Source: Arctopsyche grandis
Lineage: Eukaryota > Arthropoda > Insecta > Trichoptera > Hydropsychidae
NCBI RefSeq assembly: GCF_051622035.1
Contig: NC_135360.1
Coordinates: forward strand, 6,386,001 to 6,450,000
DNA: 64,000 bases
Direction: 5' to 3'
Positions 1-26,230 of the stretch are shown here, piece after piece. The notes under the pieces were generated by a model. That model did no database searches. It saw only the letters and a program-made list of their open reading frames with translations, and had not been told where the DNA came from. Numbering within the stretch: the first letter of the stretch is position 1; each line of letters opens with the position of its first letter. The translations under genes were made by a program, and so were the position numbers.

Positions 1-59
1 CCGAGTAGTTCTCACCGTTAGCTCCTGCGATCCAGTAGAACCAGAGATGGATATCCTCC

Positions 60-499
60 GAGAAAAAAAACCACCAATCAACCGACCAAATGTCATATTA
101 AAATACAACAACTATACATATGGTCGGAGTACATCGAATGGATGAAAATATAGATAACTATCGAGTATCCATCACATCTAAAAAATGGTGCTCATAATGC
201 TTGGCAACTTTATAGAAAAAATCCAGAAAATATTACTTGCAATTTAGAAGAAATATAGTACAACTGTACTTAAAAATTAACATAAATCCCGTAAAGGGGG
301 GGGAGGAAGACCAAAATCTTCAAAATAATTATCTAGCATGGTGCCTGTCAATATTCGATATGATCGCCTAGATCATTGGATGATTCTAGCTGATAAACAA
401 AATGGATTTGCACTTTGTAAAAAACATGCCACAAAATGTTGTGAAAAATGTGGTGTAAATTTGCATGAAGGATGTTTTAAAACCTTTCATTTTCGTTAA
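60..499 (+). pseudogene. piggyBac transposase relic (3' part)
   Basis: The 3' end of a piggyBac (DDE_Tnp_1_7 plus cysteine-rich tail) transposase, read across frame changes. Around 155-200 one frame reads RMDENIDNYRVSITSKKW, the segment that carries the third catalytic Asp in the family. A second frame near 198-235 reads NAWQLYRKNPENI. From 338 to the TAA at 497-499 an open stretch gives VNIRYDRLDHW and then CKKHATKCCEKCG and LHEGCFKTFH, the zinc-binding C-terminal pattern. Frameshifts and an internal stop show it is dead. The upstream half would lie outside the window. It is not the parent of the copy at 11003, whose cysteine tail differs. Confidence 0.75.
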
Positions 500-1879
500 T
501 TCATGTATATATATTATATTTACATAACTTGACTTATCTATGTACACTATTTTATAAGGTTGCTTGTGTTGAAATAAACTTTTTTTCTTAATTTAGTTTT
601 GTAGCGGCTACCTCACTGTATTCCCAGTGTTCCAAATTTGGAACATCTCGAAAAACTCGTATAAAACAAATACGAATGCAAGAAAAAAAGAAAAAAAAAT
701 GTTATGTATCATATAATACTATGATTTGTTGAAATTATTATAAATTTTGAGGAAAAAAAAATTCGGGCAAAAATGGGTTAAAACTAGCACAAATAAGCGC
801 TTGAATAAAAACCACAATTCATTGTTGTTTTAAAAGAGGTTCCACTGTCGATAATAAACTCAGTTGACTCCAATAGTGTGACCTCTCAGATTAGTGTTTT
901 TATTAGACTTTCAGAGATTGCCGCGTGCTACACCGTCTATACGGATCACAGTATTACCTCAAGTTCACAATATTGTCGGAGGATTTTGAACTTTCAATAT
1001 TGTCAATATACCTATGTTTTGCTTGTTTGAACCTTCAAAATGGACAGTAGAAGAAAAGCCACTGTAGCTATAATACTCGCATTGTATGTATCTATACAAA
1101 AAATAAGTCCTTAAAATGTATGGCCCAAGGCTTTTTAGTGGGATATTTTTTTATATATTTTATTTTATTTCATAGAACTTGAACACTCGCCTTCTCCAGA
1201 GCGACGAGTGCAATAAAATCAGTATACATAAGCATTTTATACAATGAGAATTCATACAAGCATCCACAGTGACATCTATGGAGAAATTTTTGCAGCATTT
1301 TATAATCAAATTGATTGAACCTCAAGACGCTGAATAACTTGAGATTATTAGTTAAAGAAATAGGAAAGCCAATTTTACAGTTATCATTTCTTTGTTTCCT
1401 ATATATGTACATACATAGGAAAGAGTATGAGTTTTACCCATATCTCTACCCTACTCCTTTTCTTTTGGGTATGCTAGGGTATAATTCCCTCAAACTTCAA
1501 AGAAACTTCTCATTAATTCTATTTGTTCTTCAGCTACTACGTGGTAATACGTCGTGCCTGTTGTTGCTGGAACAGTTGGGACTTTATGTCCCTGATAATT
1601 ATGTGCGTGGTAGTCATCATCATTTGATGGTTGTACCTCCTGCTCTCGCACAGTTCTTTTTCGAATGGCTCCTATTCCAAGAGCTATTCGACTTCTCAAT
1701 GAAATCGTTGCTGCTGAGCCTGAATGTTATATTTCCCACCTTGGTGAGCGTAAATTATCAGATTGGAAAAGTCGACGGTGACGCAAAGCTCTACCACATT
1801 CAGGAGCCCATAATTTAATTGTATGGTTGTCCGTACTTCTCTTTATTGTATTTGGAAACGGCAACAATCCTTCTCAACA
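500..1879. other. Upstream region of DHX15, no recognised gene
   Basis: AT-rich sequence with short ORFs only. The longest minus-strand frame near 1490-1699 and the plus frame at 1315-1818 overlap and match no family I recognise; a Harbinger-type C-terminus was considered for the minus frame but not supported. The first exon of DHX15 may lie here or before the window; I found no convincing start codon with the expected basic, Arg/Asp/Glu-rich N-terminus. Confidence 0.4.
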
Positions 1880-2232
1880 AGAGTGAGTCAAAGCCTAAGG
1901 TACTATAATGTGGGAACACAGGAGAGTGTATCCGCCTGGTAAGTGCATTCAGAGGAGAACAATGGAGACCCTCCGGGTTAGGTTAGGTTAGGCCGAACGG
2001 TGCTCAGTCAGTACCCGCTAGAATTCTCTAAATCCGGGCGAGTGCACGTACTTAAACCTGTACGTGTCTCAACAATAGATAGATAAATGGATCGGGGAAG
2101 CTGTGATGGGCAACTTGCCCTTTATATGGAGGTACACTCGGTACAGCAGACTATTCTGGAGCGAGCGCTGGATCCGTATGGACCTCCTGAATTGTTCAAT
2201 AAATGCTGTGAAGCGACTTTGGCCTTCAAAGT
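1880..2232 (+). repeat. Diverged LTR fragment
   Basis: Related to the solo LTR at 50775-51160 (there on the minus strand). Shared landmarks in order: an AACAATGGAGACC block, GATAGATAAATGGATCGG, a TATA-like CTTTATATGGAGG and the polyadenylation block AATAAATGCTGTGAAGCGAC. Contains three copies of GGTTA in a row, too few to mean telomeric DNA. No internal retroelement genes follow. Confidence 0.65.
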
Positions 2233-2491
2233 TTTAAAAAAATATTAATCATAATCACAGGCCTCAATGGTTTTGATTGCAGTATTGAAATGTTACAAAT
2301 AGATTTATCGATGATTTTTGCTATTAAAATCAAATAAGAATGACTTACATATGTAGTCTAACTAAATACTAAATAGCTGATCATATGAATTTTTTATATG
2401 GAATGTTTTAATATTTATTTCTTTCCTTTAATAGAAATATTTCGAGTTTTTGTTTATGGTGTGATAAAATATGTATATATTTTGTTTTTAG

Positions 2492-17006
<14,515 letters not shown>

Positions 17007-17822
17007 ACGGCGGCTTGGAGATGTTTGTTTTAGATTTTAACTTTGTTTATCGTCGAGACGAATGCAAGCTCGCATTTTTTCATGATATGAATGTATATTA
17101 TATAGGCACAACTTTTCAGTTTTCCAGTTTTAAATTTATATTTATATAGACAATGGAAATAATGTTTGTATTGTTATTTCTTATTATGATTTGAAGAATA
17201 CGACTCTGACGTATTTGTGGATTCTGAATTTATTTCTGTATATTGAGATTCAATGAAATGTATGAATACAAAAAAGAAAAAAAAAAACAACATTTAAAAA
17301 AGAATTTTTATTTGATATAAATACAATTCATTTACCATTCGGAATATTTCGATATGAAAAAGGTATTACATGGAAGATTCAACTGAGCGATCATTCAATT
17401 CCATTGTTTATCCTTTGACCTAGTATATATGTATGTAGTGCCCAACCTTTATTACTTTATATGGATTTGCATGGAGTAATCAATCAATGATTTGTGCAGC
17501 ATGGCTATTAGCCTAAATCTTAGTAAGTCTGTTTATTTGGTTTCCGACTAAATACTTATGTACATATATACATACATTACTTTGCTTTGTTAGATTACAC
17601 AAAATCTTTTGACTAGACTTTTTGAAGGTCCTGGTGGAAATGGGTGTTCCAAAACAACTAATAACACTCATTTATAATTTATATATATATATACATAATG
17701 CGGCAACAGTGAGAAGCAGAGTTCCTTTCAGAAAACTTTCAAGTCCAAAAAGGCATCCAACAGGGATGTAGACTTTCCTGATCTTTTTAATATTATTTTT
17801 ACATAGATACATATATGTATAT
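17007..17822. other. DHX15 3' flank
   Basis: AT-rich 3' UTR and intergenic DNA. An A-rich run lies at about 17273-17290. I see no clear AATAAA and no gene. Confidence 0.5.
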
Positions 17823-18200
17823 ACCAAGAAGGCCTGACAGGTAAACCCAATGCGCCTTCCTAGATAATTAATTACAAACATTGCAGCATTTTTTATTATT
17901 ACATTCTGTATTTCGAGAGGATGAAGAACAGGAAATAAATAATTAATAGAGACATCTATGGATTTAGACTTGTACATGAATCAAATTCAGATATTTGTGA
18001 CAAAGGGTAGGATAATTTTTACCAATTTGATGGAGGAACCGTTTCAAAACTGAAATCAGATAAATTGGCAAATTCTGATAGGAAACGATCTATTCACAAA
18101 TATACAAGTCTTACCAGCAGCATTAAAGATTAGCACGGGATCGAAACCGGTAACCTCTCGGTGCTAAAAATAGACGCAACCACCGAGATATACTGCTGGC
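17823..18200 (-). repeat. tRNA-derived SINE, copy 2
   Basis: Minus-strand copy. The 3' block (AAGGCCTGACAGGTAAACCC, AATGCGCCTTCCT) lies at low coordinates; the tRNA-like head with the B-box complement GGGATCGAAACC ends near CTGCTGGC at 18200. About 380 bp, probably full length. Confidence 0.8.
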
Positions 18201-18289
18201 TATATATATATATATATATGGGGAATGCATAATGAGTACTCAATGGATGAGAAGGTGGAATGACAATAGGCAGGAGAAAGATTTGTAGA

Positions 18290-18985
18290 CATTAATGGCC
18301 GTGAATGAGGATGAAATGGCTGAACTACTTCATAGAATAGACACCTGGGTCTAGAGATAAACAAAAATCCTATTTGTTGGCAGATTTGAAACTCATAAAC
18401 GCTTTAAAAGACTGAAGAAGTTAACGACTTCATCTACCTAGGTGCATTTATCTCGGAAGGAGGATGCCAATCGGAAATCTGCAGAAGAGTTGGAATATCG
18501 GAAACAGCAATAGTACGTATGATAACGATATGGAAGAACCGCTCTATTATGAAGACGAAAATCTGTCTGGTGCGATCTCAGATGTTCCTCATTGCATTGT
18601 ATGGAGTTCAGACACCGACTCTGAGAAAGAAAGTAAGGGGCATGATAGATGCATTCGAAATGTGGTGTTGGAGGCGAATGCTGAGCATCTCATGGACTAC
18701 AAGACGCACGAACATCTCCATCCTCAAATAATTCAGTCTCAAAGAGACTCGTCAGTATGTAGGAAAAGAGTTATTTCATACTTGGGCCATATTGCCCGGA
18801 AGAATGTTTGATAGTTTGAGGGAAGGCGAGCAAGAGGACAGTATCCCAAGAGATGGTCAGACCAAATCAAAGAACTGACCATCCCTTAACGCTGCCTTCA
18901 ACTTGGCACGGAAGCGGAGGTGGATTGTCCATCAAACTCCAGACGACAACAATGACCGTGACGCTCAGCATCGAGCAAACGAGGA
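18290..18985 (+). mobile_element. RTE-like LINE fragment
   Basis: Same family as 8180-8820 but better preserved. One frame reads GVQTPTLRKKVRGMIDAFEM and WCWRRMLSISWTTRRTN, another continues SSVCRKRVISYLGHIARK. A frameshift lies between them near 18720. The end, CGACGCTCAGCATCGAGCAAAC-like, is shared with 8780-8815. Dead. Confidence 0.8.
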
Positions 18986-19269
18986 AGAAAATATCTTAAA
19001 TAAGAAGTGAATTTCATTACAGTCCATACAATGGCTAAATAAACAAATCTTCATTGGAGAAAATGTAATTTCCTTTCTTCATAAAACTTGTAGTTTCAAG
19101 CTTTAGCGCTCCGAACTACACACTTTGTGTAGTTTTTGTTGTATTGATATTATACACATGAATATCAACTCTCACTGCTGACTCTTCATACCGAGTGATA
19201 AATTCATGTAAGGTTGTTGTATGACTGGTGAGTCAGATTATGTTTGGATCGTCGTCAGTGGTGATACTT

Positions 19270-19689
19270 TCACGCATCAGAACTATCATCGTCGTTTTGC
19301 TGTTCTTCGGTATCCGCAAGGGTCTGTTCCTTCTTGAGCATGGTGAGAGCTCTGTGCGCACTGCCGTAAGATATCTTGGTCAGTGAACTGAGCTTCCGTA
19401 CTGAGAGGTTGGGTGTGTCGATAAGTCGCTGCCTCACCTCGTCCAGCGTCTGCTCGTCCAATATGGTGCTGGCTCTGACTCGTTTCCGGTCCAAGACAGA
19501 TCCGGTGCGACGAAAGCGAGTCACCGCTCGGTAAATGGTAGGCTTTTGGGGCGGGGAACAACCGGGAAAGCGTTCTCTGAACCTGGTGGCGCAAATTACG
19601 TAGGATCTGAACTTGAAGTACTCCTCGACCATAAACACGCGCTGCTCCAAGCTGAAGTGTGATTTCAGCTTTGTATCGTCGGAAACCAT
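19270..19689 (-). CDS. HTH-only protein, DUF4817-like (copy 1)
   Basis: Intronless gene of 139 residues. Residues 12-65 (FSLEQRVFMVEEYF to RRTGSVLD) look like the first helix-turn-helix of Tc1/mariner-type transposases and DUF4817 proteins. Residues 75-115 (LDEQTLDEVRQ, LSVRKLSSLTKISYGSAHRA) form a second HTH. No DDE catalytic domain follows; the protein ends in an acidic tail (EEQQNDDDSSDA). I place the start at 19689 rather than the ATG 18 bases upstream because copy 2 starts at the same point in the same context (CATCTGTCAAAATGGT). Role unknown; DNA binding is inferred from the fold only. Confidence 0.8.
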   Translation of the reverse strand: MVSDDTKLKSHFSLEQRVFMVEEYFKFRSYVICATRFRERFPGCSPPQKPTIYRAVTRFRRTGSVLDRKRVRASTILDEQTLDEVRQRLIDTPNLSVRKLSSLTKISYGSAHRALTMLKKEQTLADTEEQQNDDDSSDA

Positions 19690-19800
19690 TTTGACAGATG
19701 TGTGCATTCATCTGTCAAAGCACAGGAGCGCCAACTGTATCTGCAGTCGCAACGGTTCTATGACAAATCAACACCGGCATAATCAATACGTATCAACGTT

Positions 19801-19984
19801 AAGATTACTGGTCACAAAGTCACTAAAATCTCTATAACTGAACGTCTGGCAGCCGAAAAGTCCATCATACTAACGATAACTATCATAGTAACGAGAACTT
19901 GAGTGCCAAATATTGTGTATTCGCGATTTTCATGGCAAAAATTGTCTTTGTGACCACCCCAATGTGACGAATAGTCCAATTACC
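19801..19984. repeat. CGGTRATT hairpin MITE (a)
   Basis: Ends resemble GATTACTGGTCACAAAGTC and GACGAATAGTCCAATTACC. Almost the complement of the copy at 22485-22671 over its whole length (shared AATATTGTGTATTCGCGATT and TCATGGCAAAAATTGTCTTT). Lies just upstream of HTH copy 1. Confidence 0.65.
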
Positions 19985-20054
19985 TAAAATTACATATTGA
20001 AAATTGACATATTGGCTAACAGACAGTAGACAATTTAAATATACACATTTTCAA

Positions 20055-20370
20055 AAACATATAAATCCTCTCCAACACGCTTCCACTCGTCTCTGTTTTG
20101 TGCAACTCTCATCCATCTTACCCCACACATTTTCCTAATTTCATTAACCCATATTCCCTGCGGTCTCCCTTTCACCCTTTTGCATTCTCTAGAATACCAT
20201 TCTAGCACTTCTTTTGTCCATTCTTCTAGCCATGTGGCCCACCCATTTCCATTTCAATATCTTTACTCTGTCCACTACCCTTGTCATACTTCTCACCGAT
20301 GTATTCCGCTTCCTCTCTTTCCTCGTAATGCCGAGCATACAGCGTTCCATACTTCTTTGAATGCGTTGGA
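20055..20370 (-). mobile_element. LINE 3' fragment (RTE-like)
   Basis: On the minus strand it encodes pieces such as KWKWVGHMARR, the tail found after the reverse transcriptase of RTE-like LINEs. The same segment recurs at 48722-48845 and 50385-50640 (shared TCTCCGTTTTGTGCAACTCT and GTATACAGCGTTCCATA-like blocks). Confidence 0.65.
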
Positions 20371-20476
20371 ATTTGACATATATATATTAGAAGATTTTAC
20401 CTCGGCTATGCCGCATTTACACGAGCTCAATTATTATTAAGACATTCCACTAAGTCAAGCCAATATTAGTCTGATT

Positions 20477-20645
20477 CGGTGATTATTCCGCAAAAATCGA
20501 TCTCGTACAAGTCGGTAAAATCTCGATCGCGGAACATATGGAACCCAAAAACTCTATCAATCAAAAATTCAAGTACCAAATGTTCCGTGGTCGAGATTTT
20601 AGTGACTTGCGCGAGATCGCTTTTTGTGGAATTATCCGTTTACCA
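20477..20645. repeat. CGGTRATT hairpin MITE (b)
   Basis: Left end CGGTGATTATTCCGCAAAAA; right arm CGCTTTTTGTGGAATTATCC then GTTTACC. Inner arms TAAAATCTCGATCGCGGAAC and its near complement. Non-coding. Confidence 0.7.
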
Positions 20646-20695
20646 TCGATTAAAAAAGCTTTTCACATATTAATAAACAAATAAACATTGAGAAG

Positions 20696-20911
20696 CATAG
20701 AAGTAGAATGCATAGAATCGCTCTCAGCCTCCAAAAATTATGCTACAAAAACTCTGCGCGGCATAGTTTGTTCATTGTTTGCTCATAGTTTGCTAAACTT
20801 CGTCTCTCTCTCTCTCTTGTCTCTCTTCTGACTTTCCGTCTCTCTCTTCGATGGCTCGCTTTAGACGATACTTTTGTTAACAATGACCATTCTATGCATT
20901 CTATTTCTATG
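20696..20911. mobile_element. hAT-type MITE
   Basis: TIRs CATAGAAGTAGAATGCATAG and, inverted, CTATGCATTCTATTTCTATG. Exact 8-bp target duplication TTGAGAAG at 20688-20695 and 20912-20919. Contains a (CT)n-rich stretch. A second copy is at 54864-55190. Confidence 0.88.
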
Positions 20912-21449
20912 TTGAGAAGATTAAAAATATATTTTTTACGCCTGAATATCATAACCCACAAATGGCGGGAAAATTTAAATAGATTGTACAGTGTATATAT
21001 ATTATCGCATACAACAATTTCGATATGTATAAAGCTTACTTGTATTAATTTTTATGAATCCATTTTGTATGTATCATTATTTTTAATGTTGATCTGTCTG
21101 GTTTCTGCAGTGGTTAGCCATTATTTGTAAACAGGACAATTGTACACTCGGATTAAAATAATATTTTATCATCATATGACAATAGGTTAATATATTTCTG
21201 TCAGCTAATAATGGAACCAGAACACCATGGTAGGCACAAATGATACTCCGTAATGTAATAGGGTTTTTATTTTTTAACCAAGATTTAAGTGACCAACGAC
21301 CTAGAAAGCATGGACCCCAACTTTAACGTTTTTCCTAATTACTGTCTTGTGAAAGAAATGTGGAGAGAGAGAGAGACTGACAGCAGTGAACGATGATACA
21401 GTTGGTGCACCTGCACCTTTGACAGTTCTCGGCGGGTCCATCTGTCAAA

Positions 21450-21902
21450 ATGGTATCTTCGAAGATGAAGCCTTCGAGCCGATTCACACTGGAGCAGCGC
21501 GTTTTCATGGTTGAAGAATATTTCAAATTCCGATCTTATTCAGTTTGCATGACCAGATTCAAAGATCGCTTTCCAAACTGCTCTCCACCACACAAACCCA
21601 CGATCTATCGAGCTGTGGAGCGATTTAGAAGGACGGGGTCCGTTTTGGACATGAAGCGATCTGGAGCACCCACAGTTTTAGATCAGGAAACATTAGATGA
21701 AGTTAGACAGCTGCTGGTAGACAAGCCTGATCTGTCGGTGCGGAAACTCAGCTCGCTGGTGAAACTATCGTGTAGCACAGCCCACAAGGCTTTAACCATA
21801 GTCCGAAAGGAATTGAACGACCCTGTTGATAGTGAACAAGTAGATCCGAGAAAGCTGCTGCCGCTTTGTGACGTAAATTACGCCAGAAATGGCGAGCAAT
21901 GA
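21450..21902 (+). CDS. HTH-only protein, DUF4817-like (copy 2)
   Basis: Intronless, 150 residues, start ATG in the same context as copy 1 (CATCTGTCAAAATGGT). First HTH: FTLEQRVFMVEEYFKFRSY to FRRTGSVLD; a short SGAPTVLDQETLDEVRQ linker; second HTH: LSVRKLSSLVKLSCSTAHKA. After residue 115 the tail is short (VDSEQVDPRKLLPLCDVNY) with no sign of the DDE domain. A polyadenylation signal AATAAA lies at 22108-22113, about 200 bases downstream, as expected for a small expressed gene. Roughly 65-70 percent similar to copies 1 and 3 in the HTH part. Alternative reading: the retained N-terminus of a dead transposase. Confidence 0.83.
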   Translation: MVSSKMKPSSRFTLEQRVFMVEEYFKFRSYSVCMTRFKDRFPNCSPPHKPTIYRAVERFRRTGSVLDMKRSGAPTVLDQETLDEVRQLLVDKPDLSVRKLSSLVKLSCSTAHKALTIVRKELNDPVDSEQVDPRKLLPLCDVNYARNGEQ

Positions 21903-22107
21903 GCGAGTCGACTCTTGGATTCATTATTGAAATTAACAATCGAATGAAGGCGAATCATTGTAGCATCTATTTGCACTGGTTGTGACGAATTGAGAGCTCC
22001 CTTTCTTTCAAGGCAATGTTACCTTCAGAACTGGACGGAAAAGATATCGAAATTTTGATACCTTGTTTTTATTATGTTAGTCTTTTTGAATGTTGTGTAA
22101 AAATGTA

Positions 22108-22113
22108 AATAAA
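22108..22113 (+). terminator. Polyadenylation signal of HTH copy 2
   Basis: AATAAA followed by T- and GT-rich sequence, 206 bases after the stop codon. Confidence 0.5.
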
Positions 22114-22484
22114 ACAGTTGAATATTATGTAAAATATTTGTGTCTAATTTATTCATCACTTTCAATGTTTAATTTTTTAACACATTATAATATGTTTAAA
22201 AAAAGAAACTGGTTGTAATTTTTTAAATATCAGTTATAGTATTATATAAAAAAATATATATCTTGACAAACTTAACTGAAAAAACTGTCAATGTTTTGGC
22301 AATTTTATGAATAAAATAGCAAGCTGGCATTTTTCATTGATTACGTTTTTTTCCTATTTCATATCAAGTTTCTGGATGTTGTGAAAGTAATGTTGGATTT
22401 TATTTGCAATTCAAAACCAGTGTTCAATTTAGAAACACCGTATTCGGTCTAGTAACGTGTAGAATTTGAATGTTCCATAAAAAA

Positions 22485-22671
22485 CGGTAATTGGACTATT
22501 CGTCACATTGGGGTGGTCACAAAGACAATTTTTGCCATGAAAATCGCGAATACACAATATTTGGCACTCAAGTTCTCGTTACTATGATAGTAATCGTTAG
22601 TATGATGGACTTTTCGGCTGCCAGATGTTCCGTTATAGAGATTTTAGTGACTTTGTGACCAGTAATCACCG
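22485..22671. repeat. CGGTRATT hairpin MITE (c)
   Basis: Left CGGTAATTGGACTATTCGTC, right GACTTTGTGACCAGTAATCA then CCG. Inverted relative to the copy at 19801-19984, so the two flank HTH copy 2 and the hAT MITE. Confidence 0.7.
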
Positions 22672-23480
22672 AACCCCATAAAACATAAGCTTTTTTCTCA
22701 AAATGTACACCATTACATTTAATACATCATATATAATATCGCTATTCTGTCTGTGTATCTGAGATAACGTTGCGTACTATAATGGTCGTTTAGATTCGAA
22801 ATATATATGTATGTCACAGCTAAAACACGATATAGTGGCCAACAAAACGTATACGAATATAATAACAAAAGAAAAAAACTTCTATACATACTGTTTGCTA
22901 CCAATGTTTCCTCCAGACAAATAGACGGCGCCTGTCTTCAACATTCTCTAAGCGTTTACCGCCATCTATTGAAAATTTATTTAATTAATTAATATATGTA
23001 GGTACGTAATTTTTACCATTTTTAAAAGGTATTTGAAAAAAGTTCGACCGGATGCCGATCAAACACAATACCGACATATTACTTTTTTTTTATTTAATAA
23101 CTTAATATGCCAACATTCGTGCGATGATAAGTCATCGGGTACAACACTAGCACATATATCATAATTAGCGGAATCATTCATAATAATAATTTAAGAGTTG
23201 AAAAAATACGGCTTTCCACTTTTTTATTTTGTTTGTGGTTTTGGATTTCCTAATCTTTCTGACCAACAAGATAAAGAGTCACTAGACAAAATCGCTTCAC
23301 TGAGTTGTCATAATTATATGCGTTCTGTAATTCAAACCATCGTAGCGAGTTTTATTTGCCTTACGTGTGCCGAAGGCTCTCCCTCGTCAAATTGTCGTGG
23401 TGAGGGACAATTTGTCTCGTGAAAGAAATGTGGAGAGAGAAACTGGGTAAACGGATTATTCCGCAAAAAGCGGTCTCGCC

Positions 23481-23656
23481 AATGGTCGTTGATTATTCCA
23501 CAAAAAGAGATCACTAAAATCTCGATCACGGAACATCTGGCACTCGAGTTCTCGTTAGTACAATATTTCGCGTGGATTAATGGAGTTTTTGGGTGCCAGA
23601 TGTTCCGTGATAGAGATTTTAATGATCTCTTTTTGTGGAATAATCACCGACCATTG
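23481..23656. repeat. CGGTRATT hairpin MITE (d), long stem
   Basis: Arms of about 55 bp: AATGGTCGTTGATTATTCCA, CAAAAAGAGATCACTAAAAT, CTCGATCACGGAACAT on the left and the near-exact complement at 23600-23656. Ends about 80 bases before the start codon of HTH copy 3, so it forms that gene's proximal upstream region. Confidence 0.75.
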
Positions 23657-23739
23657 GCGAGATGTGTACTAGTGATACTGTTGGCACAACTGCGACATTG
23701 ACAGCTAGCACCAATGACAGTGACACTTTAGCAGAAACT

Positions 23740-24108
23740 ATGGCATCGGGGCAGTCGCAATTTCGCTATTTCACTCTAGAGCAGCGAGTTTTTATGGTCG
23801 AGGAATACTTCAAATACAGATCTTACACCATTTGTAGCACTCGGTTTAAAGAGCAGTTTCCGGACGTTTCCCCGCCTCACAAACTCACCATCTATCGAGC
23901 CGTGTTGCGCTTCAAGCGAACCGGTTCTGTTCTCGACACCAAGAAGAAGAGAACACGCACCGTTCTCGATCAGGAGACGATGGATGAAGTAAGGCAGTTG
24001 CTCGTTGAAAAGCCAGACCTCTCCGTGTCGAAGCTCAGCAGCATGATTAAAATATCGTGCGGCTCCGCACATACGGCCCTTACCGAGATCAGAAAAGAAA
24101 TGAAGTAG
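23740..24108 (+). CDS. HTH-only protein, DUF4817-like (copy 3)
   Basis: Intronless, 122 residues from the ATG at 23740; an upstream ATG at 23662 adds 26 residues not shared by the other copies. First HTH: FTLEQRVFMVEEYFKYRSY to FKRTGSVLD. Second HTH: LSVSKLSSMIKISCGSAHTA. It stops soon after the second HTH (LTEIRKEMK) with no catalytic domain. A polyadenylation signal lies far downstream at 24693. A hairpin MITE ends at 23656, so its promoter may include transposon sequence. Function unknown; DNA binding inferred. Confidence 0.8.
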   Translation: MASGQSQFRYFTLEQRVFMVEEYFKYRSYTICSTRFKEQFPDVSPPHKLTIYRAVLRFKRTGSVLDTKKKRTRTVLDQETMDEVRQLLVEKPDLSVSKLSSMIKISCGSAHTALTEIRKEMK

Positions 24109-25441
24109 GAAATGAACCGACAGCCCGAAACTAAAAGTTCGGCAGCGTGAAAGCATCGCTTGATCGAATCTGAATCATCATGATTAGTGACAAATGGTCT
24201 CGAAGCCGCACTCTGGATTGAGTTGACATGAGCTGTTGATTGGACCGATTACTATGGAAATATAAATAATATGAAAATCGTATTGAACTACGTATAAGTC
24301 TTACAATGTGCGATTCGAACTTCAGATTTGGGTCATTGAATGGACATATTATTTGTCGGAGGTGTGCTATGGAAACTGAAGTAAATAGCAGATAGCATCT
24401 ATATGTCGAATGGATAATTTTATAATATGAGAATTGCTATTATTAATGTTAGATAGATAGCTAAAATTTTTAATAAGGTTACATCGTCAAACTGTTTCAA
24501 TCGACTTCTAAGATCAGAGGTTACAATGATAATAAATGTTTATACGTATTCTATTGTACCGAATGTTTATTGTACTCAAATGATGGAAAATTTCTGCATT
24601 ATTTTTGTTACTTATGGGATAACTTTTTGTACATGAACTATATATAAAATGTTACAGCTATGCATTCCTTGTAAATTTATGTATTGATTTCAAATAAATA
24701 AGAAAAAACAAAAAAATGTTTTAATGCCATTTCAATTATAAATTAAAAGACTACACATATTGGTTCTCGTTTTCTCGACTCAGAAATTTAGATTTTTCGT
24801 CGGCTTGAACAGGAGTTTGTATATATATGTATGTGTACAAAAAACATGTATGTAATATCTTAAATATGCGAGAAATCTTGTGATCATTCATGGATTTTTA
24901 AGCTATTAACACACCTTAAAAATATTTTAAAAAACGTTTGAAAATTAATTCTCACCATATTTTATTAATAGTTAATGTTTACCTAGTAAAGAATTTCACT
25001 GCGTAAAACATTTTTGCATTTTTATCCCTAATACAAAGCAGACAAGAAATTTCGAAATTCCGAATTTCGCACTGATCATTTAGTAGACAAAATTTGAACC
25101 TCAATTCTTATTTGTGATTTTAAAATACCTATGTAATTCCAGCTGGTTCAGAACTTTTATCAATAATTATCATTACTTAGTTACATATACTATATGAATA
25201 CTTTTCTATCATTTATTTTAATAAATTGTAGACCTTTTATAAAAGCTTTTATTTAGTTTGTTACATGGATTTTCCTGAATGCATAAGCCTCCATTTATGA
25301 GTATTTTTTTATTGTGAAGCCTGCATATATTATATGTATTTATTAATTCTTTCAATGCTGAACAACGCTGATCGGCGTTTTGGCTTTCAACAGAAATGAC
25401 TTCAGTACTCACAGGATTAAGGATTCGATTAGTCGAAATAC
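24109..25441. other. Downstream region of HTH copy 3
   Basis: AT-rich; AATAAA at 24693-24698 could end the copy-3 transcript. No other gene, RNA or element recognised. Confidence 0.4.
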
Positions 25442-25870
25442 CAGTGGCGTCACTAGGGGGTGGTTGTCAACTAAAAAATATTCTGTAATAATTATTAATA
25501 TTTGCCAATTGTTATAACTTACGAGAAGCGCCTAAAACGAAGTTAAGTTCACACGTTGTTTCTGGATTGCGTCTCCATCTGACTGAAACAGTTAACCTTC
25601 TTACCTTTAGATACATACACTGATTTCTCAGGAATCCGAACAAAAGCCAATTATAGCTTATATTTGATGCTATATTCAGCTGCACCAGACGGATTTCGCG
25701 GTAGCTGTATAAATACAGAAAGCTGTATATATACAGACATTGCAATGAGGCTTGTAGCCGCTCGAGAACTGTCATACAAGGAATATGTCGAATTAGCGTT
25801 TTTCAATTTGAACAATTTGGTGTCACCCGGTGCAGACTGCATTCCTAGCACAGGTCTAACGACGCTACTG
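25442..25870. mobile_element. Non-autonomous hAT element
   Basis: Ends CAGTGGCGTCACTAG and, inverted, CAGTAGCGTCGTTAG. GAAATAC occurs directly on both sides (25435-25441 and 25871-25877), one base short of the usual 8. Small ORFs inside do not resemble a transposase. Confidence 0.72.
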
Positions 25871-26230
25871 GAAATACAATTTTTTTAAATGTCCAGCAAA
25901 CTTGTCTTGAAGAAAGTTTTTGATTCCAGTGATTTATTATTGCCTTCTGGGATGGAAAGAATGGATTATAATTTTGATGGGTAGGTTCTATTTTTGACGG
26001 TGCCAATTTTGTACATATTAACTAGCCTAAAACAGAAAGAAGCGCATATATATTTATTAGCAGTTATATAATACAAAGCTTACTTATGATAGATTGCCTT
26101 AAATTTAAATATTGTTCAATTGTTTTTGTTTTGTTTTTTTTTTTAATTTGCATTTTATGAAATTGAAATGTTTTAAAAGAATGACGACTAGATTCATAGT
26201 TGTCGATTTATTTAGATAGAAATGTCGACA

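Noticed and set aside
1315-1818. 167-codon ORF and the antisense 69-codon ORF as a Harbinger transposase fragment
   Set aside because: I could not align either with a catalytic motif; left unassigned.
1976-1995. GGTTAGGTTAGGTTAGG, the insect telomere unit
   Set aside because: Only three units inside an old LTR; no array, so chance or minor interstitial sequence.
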